Position numbers and translations under genes: made by a program. Positions 17,646 to 25,951 of a stretch of 64,000 nt of DNA are shown piece after piece. This DNA comes from an uncultured Pseudomonadota bacterium (GTDB lineage Bacteria; Myxococcota_A; UBA796; SXON01). The stretch's first letter is position 1. The number at the start of each line of letters is the position of its first letter. Location of the stretch: positions 62,001 to 126,000 of the forward strand of contig CAISIK010000129.1 of assembly GCA_903885375.1 (NCBI GenBank), read 5' to 3'. A model generated the notes under the pieces. That model was given only the letters and a program-made list of their open reading frames with translations. It was not told where the DNA came from and did not search any database.

Positions 17646-19390
17646 GCTCCCTTCGCCCCCTCCCCCTCCTCGCGCTCGTCCTCCTCGGCTGCCCCCAGGG
17701 CCCCGCCGGCACGAAGGACGACGACACGGGCTCCGGCGGCTACCGCGAAACGGGCGACGCCCCCGACTCCGGCGACAGCGCCGACACCGCCGAGGACACC
17801 AACGGCGAAACCGGGCAGGACACGAGCGCCGACACGGGCGAAGATACGGGGGAGGACACCGGCGAAGTGGAGGGTCTCGCCGAGCTAGCCGCCTGGCCTA
17901 CCCGCATGGTGGTGAACCCCGGCGCCACCTACGCCATTCGCGTGGTGGCCGAGCAGTCCACGGGCGAGCGCGACGTGTACACCGGCGCCACCTTCTCCTC
18001 CGACGACACCGCCATCGCCACGGTGGATGCCAGCGGCGTGGTGACCGCCGTGGCCGAGGGGTCCACCACCCTGAGCGTCGCGGCCGAGGGCCTCGAGTCC
18101 GCGGTGCAGATCGAGGTGCGGGCCGCCATGGAAGCGCGCATCACCATCCTCAACGCCACCACGGGCCTGCCGATCGAGAAGGCCAGCGTGTGGAACGCCG
18201 ACGTGGAGTACCGCACCGACGCCTCCGGGCTCGCGGTCGTAGCCGTCACCACGGCCGGCCCCACCACCTTCACCACCTGGAAGGACATCGACACGGCCGC
18301 CATCTCGCTGGTCGACACGGTCAACCGGGAGATCACCATCGCCGTGCCCGTGGTGGCCGACCTCACCCCCACCGCCCAGCTCCACGGCAGCGTGGACTTT
18401 GCCGGGGTGGAAGACGCCGGCTTCGGCGAGGAGGTGTTCGGGCTCGCCGCGGCGAGCGTGCAGGGCGACCTTCCGCTCTTCGAGATCGACGACCTGCTCG
18501 GCCCCGACCGCACCCTCAACTACTACGGCGTGGAGGTCGACGTTCCCAGCAACATCTTCGTGGAGGGCTACCTCGAGGACTACCAAGCGGGCGCCTGGCC
18601 GGGCACCGCAGGCGTGTGGGGGCTCGGCGGCCCCGTGGCCATCAGCGACCTCTCCGCCGGTCTCAACGGCACGGGCGATGCCATGGCGCTCATCATCGAC
18701 AACATCGACCGGATGACCTGGGGCGGCAGCCTCGGCTACACCACCACCTCCGGCTCCACCACCGAGGCACCGCTCGCCCCCGCCACGGCGTTCAGCTCCA
18801 CCGCCAACGTGGCCCTTCCCTCGCTGTCGGCCGGCTTCGACGGCACCGAGGAGCAGCTCGTCTGCACCTTCGACGAGACCGCCGATGGCTACCTCCTCAC
18901 CGGCCTCGGCCTCGGCGCCGGCGTGGTCGACGTGGACCGCATCCCCGCAGGCACGCTCGGCGGCAGCACGGGCGCGGCGGTGTGGACGATGGCCCAGGTC
19001 GGCGGCCTCGGCTCCGGCGGCGGTACGGCCATCTCCGTGGCCGACGACGACGGCGGCACCGTGACCTTCCCCGACTTCCAGGACATCCCCACCATCGTGG
19101 CGTGGACGCCCTCGAGCCGCGAGCTCCAGTTCACCGTCGACCCCGATGCCACCTTCGTGCGCGTGACCATGGAGGACGACGAAGGCGTGATCCACTACCT
19201 CTACATCGACGGGTCGTACACCGGCCTCGTGGACAAGCACAACTGGGAGTTCGAGCGCAACAACGCCGACGTTTTCGTGGAGAGCTACACGATCCTCGAC
19301 GGCAACCTCGAGGAGTGGATCGGCCAGGGCACGCTCGACCCCGAAGGGCTCGGCGTGACCACCGTTTCCCGCAACCGGCTGGTGAAGTAG
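17642..19390 (+). CDS. Large lipoprotein with acidic spacer and Big_2 Ig-like domain
   Basis: A 582-residue lipoprotein: signal with Cys17 (LPLLALVLLGC), then a ~70-residue Asp/Thr/Gly-rich spacer (DTGEDTGEDTGE), then a Big_2-type Ig-like domain (residues ~85-165; AIATVDASGVVTAVAEGSTT), then a larger beta-rich region to the end with no domain that I recognise. The spacer probably lifts the folded part off the membrane. ATGA overlap joins it to the preceding lipoprotein, and its TAG is directly followed by the GTG of the phosphohexomutase gene. Substrate or partner unknown. Confidence 0.7.
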   Translation: MSSLRPLPLLALVLLGCPQGPAGTKDDDTGSGGYRETGDAPDSGDSADTAEDTNGETGQDTSADTGEDTGEDTGEVEGLAELAAWPTRMVVNPGATYAIRVVAEQSTGERDVYTGATFSSDDTAIATVDASGVVTAVAEGSTTLSVAAEGLESAVQIEVRAAMEARITILNATTGLPIEKASVWNADVEYRTDASGLAVVAVTTAGPTTFTTWKDIDTAAISLVDTVNREITIAVPVVADLTPTAQLHGSVDFAGVEDAGFGEEVFGLAAASVQGDLPLFEIDDLLGPDRTLNYYGVEVDVPSNIFVEGYLEDYQAGAWPGTAGVWGLGGPVAISDLSAGLNGTGDAMALIIDNIDRMTWGGSLGYTTTSGSTTEAPLAPATAFSSTANVALPSLSAGFDGTEEQLVCTFDETADGYLLTGLGLGAGVVDVDRIPAGTLGGSTGAAVWTMAQVGGLGSGGGTAISVADDDGGTVTFPDFQDIPTIVAWTPSSRELQFTVDPDATFVRVTMEDDEGVIHYLYIDGSYTGLVDKHNWEFERNNADVFVESYTILDGNLEEWIGQGTLDPEGLGVTTVSRNRLVK

Positions 19391-21514
19391 GTGCCGGTCA
19401 TCCCCATCGAAGCGGCTGCCGCGCTCGGCGTCCGCCCGGAGGTGCACGCGGCGGCGGAGGCCTCGCTGCAGCGCTGGCTCACCGAGCCGGCCTTCGCGGA
19501 GTGGGCGCCCCTCGTTCGGGGCCTCGTCGCGGCCCAGCGCTGGAACGTGCTCATCGACAGCTTCTGGCAGATCATGCCCTTCGGCACCGGCGGGCGGCGC
19601 GGCACCGTGGGCGTGGGCCCCAACCGCTTCAACCCGTGGAGCCTCGCGGCCAGCGTGCAGGGCCACGCCGTCTTCCTCAAGAAGCGGCTCGGCGATCGGC
19701 CGATGACCGTGGTCATCGCCTACGACGTGCGCGCCTTCCGGGATGCCACCGGCAGCTTCCCCGCCGACATCCCCAACCCGTTGCTCGGCCTCACCAGCCG
19801 GGACTTCGCGGAGATCGCCGCCGGCGTGTACGCGGCCAACGGCGTGCGCAGCGTGCTCCTCGCGCCCGGCAGCCGCACCTTCATCTCCACACCCGAGCTC
19901 TCCTTCGCCATCCGGCGCCTCGAGGCCGATGCCGGCTTGAACATCTCCGCCTCCCACAACCCGCCCGACGACAACGGCGGCAAGTTCTACAATGCGCTCG
20001 GCGGCCAGGAGGTCCCCCCCGACGACGAGGCGATGGCCAACGAGGTGAATGGCGTCGGCGAGATCCTCCGCATGAGCCCCGCCGAAGCGCGCGCCGGCGG
20101 CTGGATTTCCGACTACCCGAATGAGGTGCACGACGCCTACGTGGCGCTGAACGTGAGCACCTCGCTCCTGCCCCACGCCCGCTCCGCGCAGATCGTGTTT
20201 ACCGCCCTGCACGGCACGGGAGACACCAGCGCCCTCGCCGTGCTGCGCGCCGCCGGCTTCCACGCCGACCTCGAGCCCACGCAGGCCCCCCACGACGGCG
20301 CGTTCCCCGAGGTCCCCTTCCGCACGCCGAACCCCGAGGTGCCGCAGTCCATGGACCGCGCCGTGGCCCTCGCGCGCGAGCTCGGCGCCGACCTCGTGAT
20401 GGCCTGCGACCCCGACGCCGACCGCATCGGCCTCGTGGCGCGGGAGGCCGACGGCTCCTGGCGTTTCTTCACCGGCAACGAGATCGCCGCGCTGGTCACC
20501 GAGCACCGGCTCACCCACGGGCGTTTCGCCTCCCCCATCGTGATGAAGACCGAGGTCACGAGCGATCTCGTGAGCCGCGTGGCCCGTCGCCACGGCGCCC
20601 AGGTAGTGGGCGAGCTGATGGTGGGCTTCAAGTACATCGGCGATGGCCTCAAGCAGCTCGATGCCACCGGGCGTTTCGCGGGTGTCACGGGCACCACCGC
20701 CGACTTCGTGATCGGGGTCGAGGAGAGCCACGGCGTGCTGGTGACCGCCGCGATCCGCGACAAGGACGCCGCCGGGGCCGCCCTCGCCCTCGCCGAGATG
20801 GCCTCCGAAGCGAAGGACGCCGGCCGGACCCTCGGCGACCGCCTGCGCGACCTCTGGGCGCGCGAGGGCTACGTGTCCAACCGCCTCGTCAGCACCGTGA
20901 TGCGCGGCGCCACCGGCAAGGCGCGCATCGAGGCCATCCAGGAGAGCCTCCGCGCCGCGCCCCCCACCGAGGTGGCCGGCTTCGCGGTGACCGAGTTCGC
21001 CGACCGCCGCGACCCCCACGGTCCGCTCGGCCCCATCCGGTCCGCCAGCGACGCCGCGAGCCGCGATGTGCTCGTCTTCCGCTGCGACGAGGGCAACCGA
21101 GTCATCCTCCGTCCGAGCGGCACCGAGCCCAAGAACAAGGTGTACGTCGAGGTGATCGGCGCGCCCGGCGAGCCGCCCGCCGAGGTCGACGCCCGAGCCG
21201 AGCGCCTCGCCCTTGGCTTCGCCGCCCTCATGCTGGCGCGCGCCGACATCCGCCTGCCCGAGTGGGCCCTCCGCGTGAGCGACCTCGTGGCCATCGAGCA
21301 GAAGCTCGAGCTCGCCGAGCGCATCCTGCCCGAGCTGCAGAACCGTCTCGGCCGCGTCGGCCCCCGTGACCCGGCGCTCCAAGCCTGGCTCGACGGCGCG
21401 CTCCGCCCCTTCGGCAAGGACCCCCGCGGCCTCGTCGCCCCGGCGATCGCGGCGTGGGCCGGTCTCGGCAAGAGCGATGCGTCGGGGGTAGTGGCGGCGT
21501 TCAATTTGGGCTGA
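19391..21514 (+). CDS. Alpha-D-phosphohexomutase (phosphoglucomutase/phosphomannomutase)
   Basis: A 707-residue enzyme that moves phosphate between C1 and C6 of a hexose. The active-site serine loop is LNISASHNPPDDNGG near residue 185, the metal loop DPDADRIG near 340, and the phosphate-binding loop RPSGTEPKNK near 578. It is longer than the usual 450-580 residues; about 90 C-terminal residues (LPEWALRVSDL to the end) form an extra helical region. It starts at GTG 19391 directly after the stop of a lipoprotein gene, so translation is likely coupled. Glucose versus mannose preference cannot be decided. Confidence 0.92.
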   Translation: MPVIPIEAAAALGVRPEVHAAAEASLQRWLTEPAFAEWAPLVRGLVAAQRWNVLIDSFWQIMPFGTGGRRGTVGVGPNRFNPWSLAASVQGHAVFLKKRLGDRPMTVVIAYDVRAFRDATGSFPADIPNPLLGLTSRDFAEIAAGVYAANGVRSVLLAPGSRTFISTPELSFAIRRLEADAGLNISASHNPPDDNGGKFYNALGGQEVPPDDEAMANEVNGVGEILRMSPAEARAGGWISDYPNEVHDAYVALNVSTSLLPHARSAQIVFTALHGTGDTSALAVLRAAGFHADLEPTQAPHDGAFPEVPFRTPNPEVPQSMDRAVALARELGADLVMACDPDADRIGLVAREADGSWRFFTGNEIAALVTEHRLTHGRFASPIVMKTEVTSDLVSRVARRHGAQVVGELMVGFKYIGDGLKQLDATGRFAGVTGTTADFVIGVEESHGVLVTAAIRDKDAAGAALALAEMASEAKDAGRTLGDRLRDLWAREGYVSNRLVSTVMRGATGKARIEAIQESLRAAPPTEVAGFAVTEFADRRDPHGPLGPIRSASDAASRDVLVFRCDEGNRVILRPSGTEPKNKVYVEVIGAPGEPPAEVDARAERLALGFAALMLARADIRLPEWALRVSDLVAIEQKLELAERILPELQNRLGRVGPRDPALQAWLDGALRPFGKDPRGLVAPAIAAWAGLGKSDASGVVAAFNLG

Positions 21515-21585
21515 GGAAGTCCCGGGGCCCCCGGTCCCCGCCGCGGCCTCCCGGCCGCCGGGATCCTGCCCCCACCCTCCGGCGC

Positions 21586-21912
21586 GGCGCCCGCCGCTCC
21601 CTGCCCCGACGGCGCCGCGTGCTGCAGGCAGCCGGCCGGGGCACCAACGCCACTCCCGGCTGCCCGCAGCCAGCCTCCGCAGGGTGTCGGGCGCCGCCGC
21701 CCCCCGCGTATGGCGATGGCCGGTTCGATGACCGGCTGGGTGGCGGTGCGGTCGGCCCCGACCGAGGCCCGCTTCGGGCCGACGGAGGGGAGGACCGCGC
21801 CGACAGGACCCCGCGCCACCCTCCCGCCACCGCCACCCCACCCCCCAGGGGCGAGGCGCCCGCCGCTCCCTGCCCCGACGGCGCCGCGTCCTGCAGGCAG
21901 CCGGCCGGGCAC
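21586..21912 (+). repeat. 58-bp direct repeats in a 429-bp GC-rich intergenic region
   Basis: Copies at 21586-21644 and 21855-21912 both begin GGCGCCCGCCGCTCCCTGCC and end CAGCCGGCCGGG(G)CAC; they differ by one substitution (GTG/GTC) and one extra G. Between them lie short hairpins, for example CGGTCGG/CCGACCG near 21752-21767 and GGCCCG/CGGGCC just after. The whole gap 21515-21943 has no convincing gene, and no start within it has both a ribosome-binding site and a protein-like translation. It may be a mobile or degenerate non-coding repeat. Confidence 0.75.
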
Positions 21913-21943
21913 GACGAAGGACGCCCCGCGATAGACCAAAAAG

Positions 21944-24040
21944 ATGTTGTTCGCGCTCGCCACCGCCCACGCCGCCGAGGTCACGCTCTGGCACGCATGG
22001 CGCGGTGAAGAACGTGCCGCGCTCGATCAGGCCGTGGTCACCTGGAACGGCGCCCACCCGGAAACGCCGGTCCAGCCCATCTTCGTGCCCTACGAAGGCC
22101 TCGCGGCCAAGGTGGATGCGGCGGTCCCGCACGGCAACGGACCGGACCTCTTCATCTTCGGCCACGAGCGGGTGGCAGAGTGGGCGGGGCGCGGAATCGT
22201 GATGCCCGCTTCGCTCGACGGCGGCTTCCTCCCTGTGGGGGTGGAGGCGCTGAGCGTGGCGGGGGTGCCCCACGGCTGGCCGCTGGCGGCGAAGTCCCTC
22301 GCCCTCTTCCGCAATCCCCTGCTGGTGCCCGAGGCGCCGGCCACGACCGATACGCTCCTGGCCACAGCGGCAGCGCTCACCCACGGTGAGCAGTTCGGCC
22401 TCGTCTGGGAGACCGCCAGCGCCTACCAGAACGCGCCGTGGCTCCACGGCTTCGGCGGCGGAGTGTTCTCCGGTGGCCGGGTGCAGCTCGACGCCCCCGA
22501 GAACGCAGCCGCGCTCGCGTTCATCGCCGATGCCGCCCGCTTCGGTCCGGCCGATCCCAACGGCGCGCTCGTCACCCAGCTCTTCAACGAGGGGCGAGCG
22601 GCGATGGTGATCAACGGGCCCTGGTTCCTCGGCGAGCTGAACGCCGCGGTTCCTTTCGCCGTTTCACCGCTCCCCACGGTGAGCGCGACCGGCAAACCCG
22701 CGGCCCCCTACGTCACGGTGGAGGCCTGCTTCCTCGCCCGCGCCAACCCCGAGGCCGCGGCCTTCGCCACCTGGTTCGCCGGCGCCGAGGGCGGCGCGGT
22801 CCGGCAGGACGTGGGGCGCCAGATCGTCCCCCGCACCGACCTGCCAGCGAGGCTCGGCCCGGACGGCGGGCCCGACCCCGTGGCGGCGGCCTTCGCGGCG
22901 CAGGCGGCGGCCGGCGTGCCGATGCCCACGCACCCCGACATGGCCAAGACCTGGGAGCCGCTCGCCCGATCCATGCGGCGACTCGCTCGCGGCGTGGTCT
23001 CGCCGGAGCAGGCCGCTGCCGAGGCCCAGACCGAGTTCATCATCGTCACCCGCCCGCCTCCGCCTCCCGCGGACCCGCGCCCCTGGGTGGTCGGCCTCGC
23101 CCTCGGCGCCGTTGCGGCGATCGGACTCGGCGTCCGCGCCGCCCGTCGCACCGCGCTCCGGCCGTGGCTCTGGGTGCTCCCCTGGATTCTCCCGGCCTTC
23201 GTCGCGATGACCCTCCTCGTGATGGTGCCCTTCCTCGTGGGCGCCACCGTCGCCTTCTTCGAGACCGACGGGCAAACCTGGAGCTTCGTCGGTTTCGCCC
23301 ACTTCCTCGACATCCTCCTCGCTCGCGACTTTCCCCTCACCTCGCCGCTGTCGTTCTGGAGCACGCTCGTCGTCACGGTGGGCTGGACCGTGGCCAACCT
23401 CTTCTTCCACGTAGCGATCGGGGTGGCGCTGGCGCTCCTGTTGCGGGAGCCCTGGGTGCGGATGCGTGGGGCCTTCCGGGCGGCGCTCATCCTGCCGTGG
23501 GCCGTGCCCTCCTACATCACGGCGCTCATCTGGAAAGGGATGTTCCACCGGCAGTTCGGCGCGATCAACGGCATCCTTGTGGCCGTCGGCGCGGAGCCCG
23601 TCTCCTGGTTCGGGAGCTTCGCCACCGCGTTCGCGGCCAACCTCACCACGAACACCTGGCTGGGCTTCCCCTTCATGATGGTGGTCACGCTCGGGGCGCT
23701 CTCGGCGATTCCGCGGGAGCTGGAGGAGGCCGCCGAGGTGGATGGCGCCGGCTGGATGACCCGGTTCCGCCACATCACCCTCCCGCTCCTGAAGCCCGCG
23801 CTCCTCCCGGCGATCGTGCTCGGCAGCGTGTGGACGTTCAACCAGTTCAACGTCATCTACCTGGTGAGCGCCGGCGAGCCCGACGGCAGCACCGACATCC
23901 TCGTCTCCCAGGCGTACCGCTGGGCGTTTACGCGCGGCCACCGCTACGGCTACGCCGCGGCCTACGCCCTCCTCATCTTCGGGGTGCTCGTCCTCTACGG
24001 CCGTACGGCGAACCGTCTGGCGGGTCGCAAGGTGGTCTGA
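21944..24040 (+). CDS. Fused sugar-binding protein and ABC permease (MalE-MalF type)
   Basis: A 698-residue fusion. A short signal (MLFALATAHAA) leads into an extracellular solute-binding family 1 domain (residues ~12-370; VTLWHAWRGEERAALDQAV, FNEGRAAMVINGPWFLGEL). A Pro-rich linker (RPPPPPADPRP) and a membrane helix follow, then a MalF-like permease domain from ~400 with the EAA loop near 596 (EEAAEVDGAGWMTRFRHITL). In most systems these are two proteins. The fusion would tether the receptor to its own channel. No partner permease or ATPase gene lies in the window, so it must use subunits encoded elsewhere. Substrate is probably an oligosaccharide, by family. Confidence 0.88.
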   Translation: MLFALATAHAAEVTLWHAWRGEERAALDQAVVTWNGAHPETPVQPIFVPYEGLAAKVDAAVPHGNGPDLFIFGHERVAEWAGRGIVMPASLDGGFLPVGVEALSVAGVPHGWPLAAKSLALFRNPLLVPEAPATTDTLLATAAALTHGEQFGLVWETASAYQNAPWLHGFGGGVFSGGRVQLDAPENAAALAFIADAARFGPADPNGALVTQLFNEGRAAMVINGPWFLGELNAAVPFAVSPLPTVSATGKPAAPYVTVEACFLARANPEAAAFATWFAGAEGGAVRQDVGRQIVPRTDLPARLGPDGGPDPVAAAFAAQAAAGVPMPTHPDMAKTWEPLARSMRRLARGVVSPEQAAAEAQTEFIIVTRPPPPPADPRPWVVGLALGAVAAIGLGVRAARRTALRPWLWVLPWILPAFVAMTLLVMVPFLVGATVAFFETDGQTWSFVGFAHFLDILLARDFPLTSPLSFWSTLVVTVGWTVANLFFHVAIGVALALLLREPWVRMRGAFRAALILPWAVPSYITALIWKGMFHRQFGAINGILVAVGAEPVSWFGSFATAFAANLTTNTWLGFPFMMVVTLGALSAIPRELEEAAEVDGAGWMTRFRHITLPLLKPALLPAIVLGSVWTFNQFNVIYLVSAGEPDGSTDILVSQAYRWAFTRGHRYGYAAAYALLIFGVLVLYGRTANRLAGRKVV

Positions 24041-24070
24041 CGTCACGATGGGCTGGGGTTAGTCGGGTCC

Positions 24071-24766
24071 ATGCTGAGCGCGCTCGCCCTCCTCACCGTG
24101 GCCGCGGCCTCGGAGCCCTGGCACCCCCGCGGCAACGTCGAGGTCTTCACGTCCTTTCCCACCGACGTGGGGCTGCGCGGCACCTTCGAAGGCCCGGGCC
24201 GCCTGCGTCTCACCGGCAGCGCCGGACTCCTGCCGCGCCCCTACCTCGACGCGATCAACGACACGGCCACGGCCAACGCCTGGTACGACGACAAGACCGC
24301 CGACCTCATCGACGCCGCGCTCGAGAACGCGCTCGTCCTGCGGCTGCACCTCGGGTGGCGGCCCTTCCCCAAGCAGGGCTTCCAGTTCGAGCTCGGGTAC
24401 GGCTGGATCGGCCTCGGCGGCGGTCTTACCGGCTCCGAGCTCATCGCCGCCGAGACCGGGTACGACCTTTCCGCCTTCCTCGGCGACGACTACCCCTTCG
24501 CCGCCTCCGCCAGCCTCCATCGGGTGGATGCCAGCTTCGGCTGGGAGCACGTCTTCGCCGGCCACCTCCTCGTGCGGTGGGACCTCGGCGCTTCCTACAC
24601 CTTCCAGGCCACCGCCGACGTCCACCACGACTTCGACGCGCCCGCTCTCTTCGACCCCTTCTTCGATCGGGTCGAAGGCAAGGCGAACGAGGAGCTCGTC
24701 AAGGTGCTGGAGCAGTACGTGCACACGCCGATCCTCGCGGTCGGCGTGGGCTGGCGCTTCCAGTAA
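24071..24766 (+). CDS. Putative outer-membrane barrel-like protein
   Basis: A 231-residue exported protein with signal MLSALALLTVAAAS. The mature part has alternating, aromatic-ended strands (LRLHLGWRPFP, FQFELGYGWIGLGGGL, HLLVRWDLGASYTFQ) and ends in GVGWRF plus Gln, close to the C-terminal aromatic signature of outer-membrane barrels. It lies 30 bases after the fused transporter and could be its outer-membrane companion. A region around VEGKANEELVKVLEQYV looks helical, perhaps a loop. No family assigned. Confidence 0.6.
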   Translation: MLSALALLTVAAASEPWHPRGNVEVFTSFPTDVGLRGTFEGPGRLRLTGSAGLLPRPYLDAINDTATANAWYDDKTADLIDAALENALVLRLHLGWRPFPKQGFQFELGYGWIGLGGGLTGSELIAAETGYDLSAFLGDDYPFAASASLHRVDASFGWEHVFAGHLLVRWDLGASYTFQATADVHHDFDAPALFDPFFDRVEGKANEELVKVLEQYVHTPILAVGVGWRFQ

Positions 24767-24775
24767 GGACGGTCG

Positions 24776-25942
24776 CTACGCGCGCTCGACGACCGCCGCA
24801 GCGCCCATGCCGCCGCCGATGCACATGCTGATCACGCCGTAGCGGGCCCCGCGCCGCTTCATCTCGGCGAGCAGCGTGGCCATCTGACGCGCGCCCGTGC
24901 ACCCGAGGGGGTGGCCGAGGGCGATGGCGCCGCCGTTCACGTTCACCTTCGCCGGGTCGATGCCGAGCTCACGCACGCAGTACACGGCCTGGGCCGCGAA
25001 CGCCTCGTTGATCTCGAACAGGTCGATGTCGGCGATGGTGAGGCCGGCGTGCGCCAGCGCCTTGGGAATGGCCGCCACGGGGCCGATGCCCATGATCTCC
25101 GGCGCCACGCCCGCCACCTGGTAGCTGCGGAGCCACCCGAGGATGGGCCAGCCCTCCCGCTTGGCGACCTCACCGGCCGCGAGCACGGTGGCGGCCGCGC
25201 CGTCGCTCATCTGCGAGCTGGTGCCCGCCGTGACCGTGCCGCCGGTGGACTTGAACGCCGTGCGCAGCTTGGCGAGCCCCGCAAGCGTGGTGTCGGCGCG
25301 CGGACCCTCGTCGACGGAGAAGACAATGTCCTTCCAGCCGGCGTCGGTCATCACGCGGGTGTGCAGCGGCACGATCTCGTCGGTGAACCGGCCGGCCGCC
25401 TGGGCGGCGAGGGCTTTCTGGTGCGAAGCGACGGCGAACTCATCCTGCTGCTCGCGGGTGACGCCGAAGCGCTCGGCCACGATCTCCGCCGTGATGCCCA
25501 TGGGGGTGTAGGCTTCAGGGCGCGTGGCCATCAGGGTGGGGTTCGGCGCGGGCTTCTGGCCGCCCATCGCGATCTCGCTCATGCTCTCCACGCCGCCCGC
25601 GAGGACGACGTCCTGCCAACCGGCGAGGATACTCGCGGCGCCCTGGGCGATGCCCTGGATGCCGGAAGAGCAGAAGCGGTTGACCGTGATGGCAGGCACG
25701 CTGTCGGGGATGTTCGCGAGGAAGGCCCCGATGCGGGCCACGTTCATGCCCTGCTCGGCCTCGGGCATCGCACAGCCGATCACGACGTCGTCGAGACGGG
25801 CCGGGTCGAAGCCGGGGATGCGCTCGAGAGCGCCCTTCATCACGGCGCCCAGCATGTCGTCGGGGCGGGTGTCCTTCAAGGAGCCGCGCGGCGCCTTGCC
25901 GATGGCGGTCCGCACACTGGAGAGGATGGCTACGTCACGCAT
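24776..25942 (-). CDS. fadA: Acetyl-CoA acyltransferase (beta-oxidation thiolase)
   Basis: A 388-residue thiolase that cleaves 3-ketoacyl-CoA. The nucleophilic cysteine is near residue 90 in NRFCSSGIQ, the histidine is in [16 protein letters not shown] near 345, and the second cysteine is in MCIGGGMG near 378. It lies nine bases after the fadN gene on the same strand, so both form one operon under the palindromic operator at 28341-28358. Length and all catalytic residues are normal. Confidence 0.95.
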   Translation of the reverse strand: MRDVAILSSVRTAIGKAPRGSLKDTRPDDMLGAVMKGALERIPGFDPARLDDVVIGCAMPEAEQGMNVARIGAFLANIPDSVPAITVNRFCSSGIQGIAQGAASILAGWQDVVLAGGVESMSEIAMGGQKPAPNPTLMATRPEAYTPMGITAEIVAERFGVTREQQDEFAVASHQKALAAQAAGRFTDEIVPLHTRVMTDAGWKDIVFSVDEGPRADTTLAGLAKLRTAFKSTGGTVTAGTSSQMSDGAAATVLAAGEVAKREGWPILGWLRSYQVAGVAPEIMGIGPVAAIPKALAHAGLTIADIDLFEINEAFAAQAVYCVRELGIDPAKVNVNGGAIALGHPLGCTGARQMATLLAEMKRRGARYGVISMCIGGGMGAAAVVERA

Positions 25943-25951
25943 GGGAAGCTC

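Noticed and set aside
17885-22447. A 1520-codon antisense open frame across lipoprotein, phosphohexomutase and transporter genes
   Set aside because: It crosses several well-supported genes and an intergenic repeat, and the translation (His/Arg/Gly/Ala-rich) has no domain. It is a high-GC artefact.
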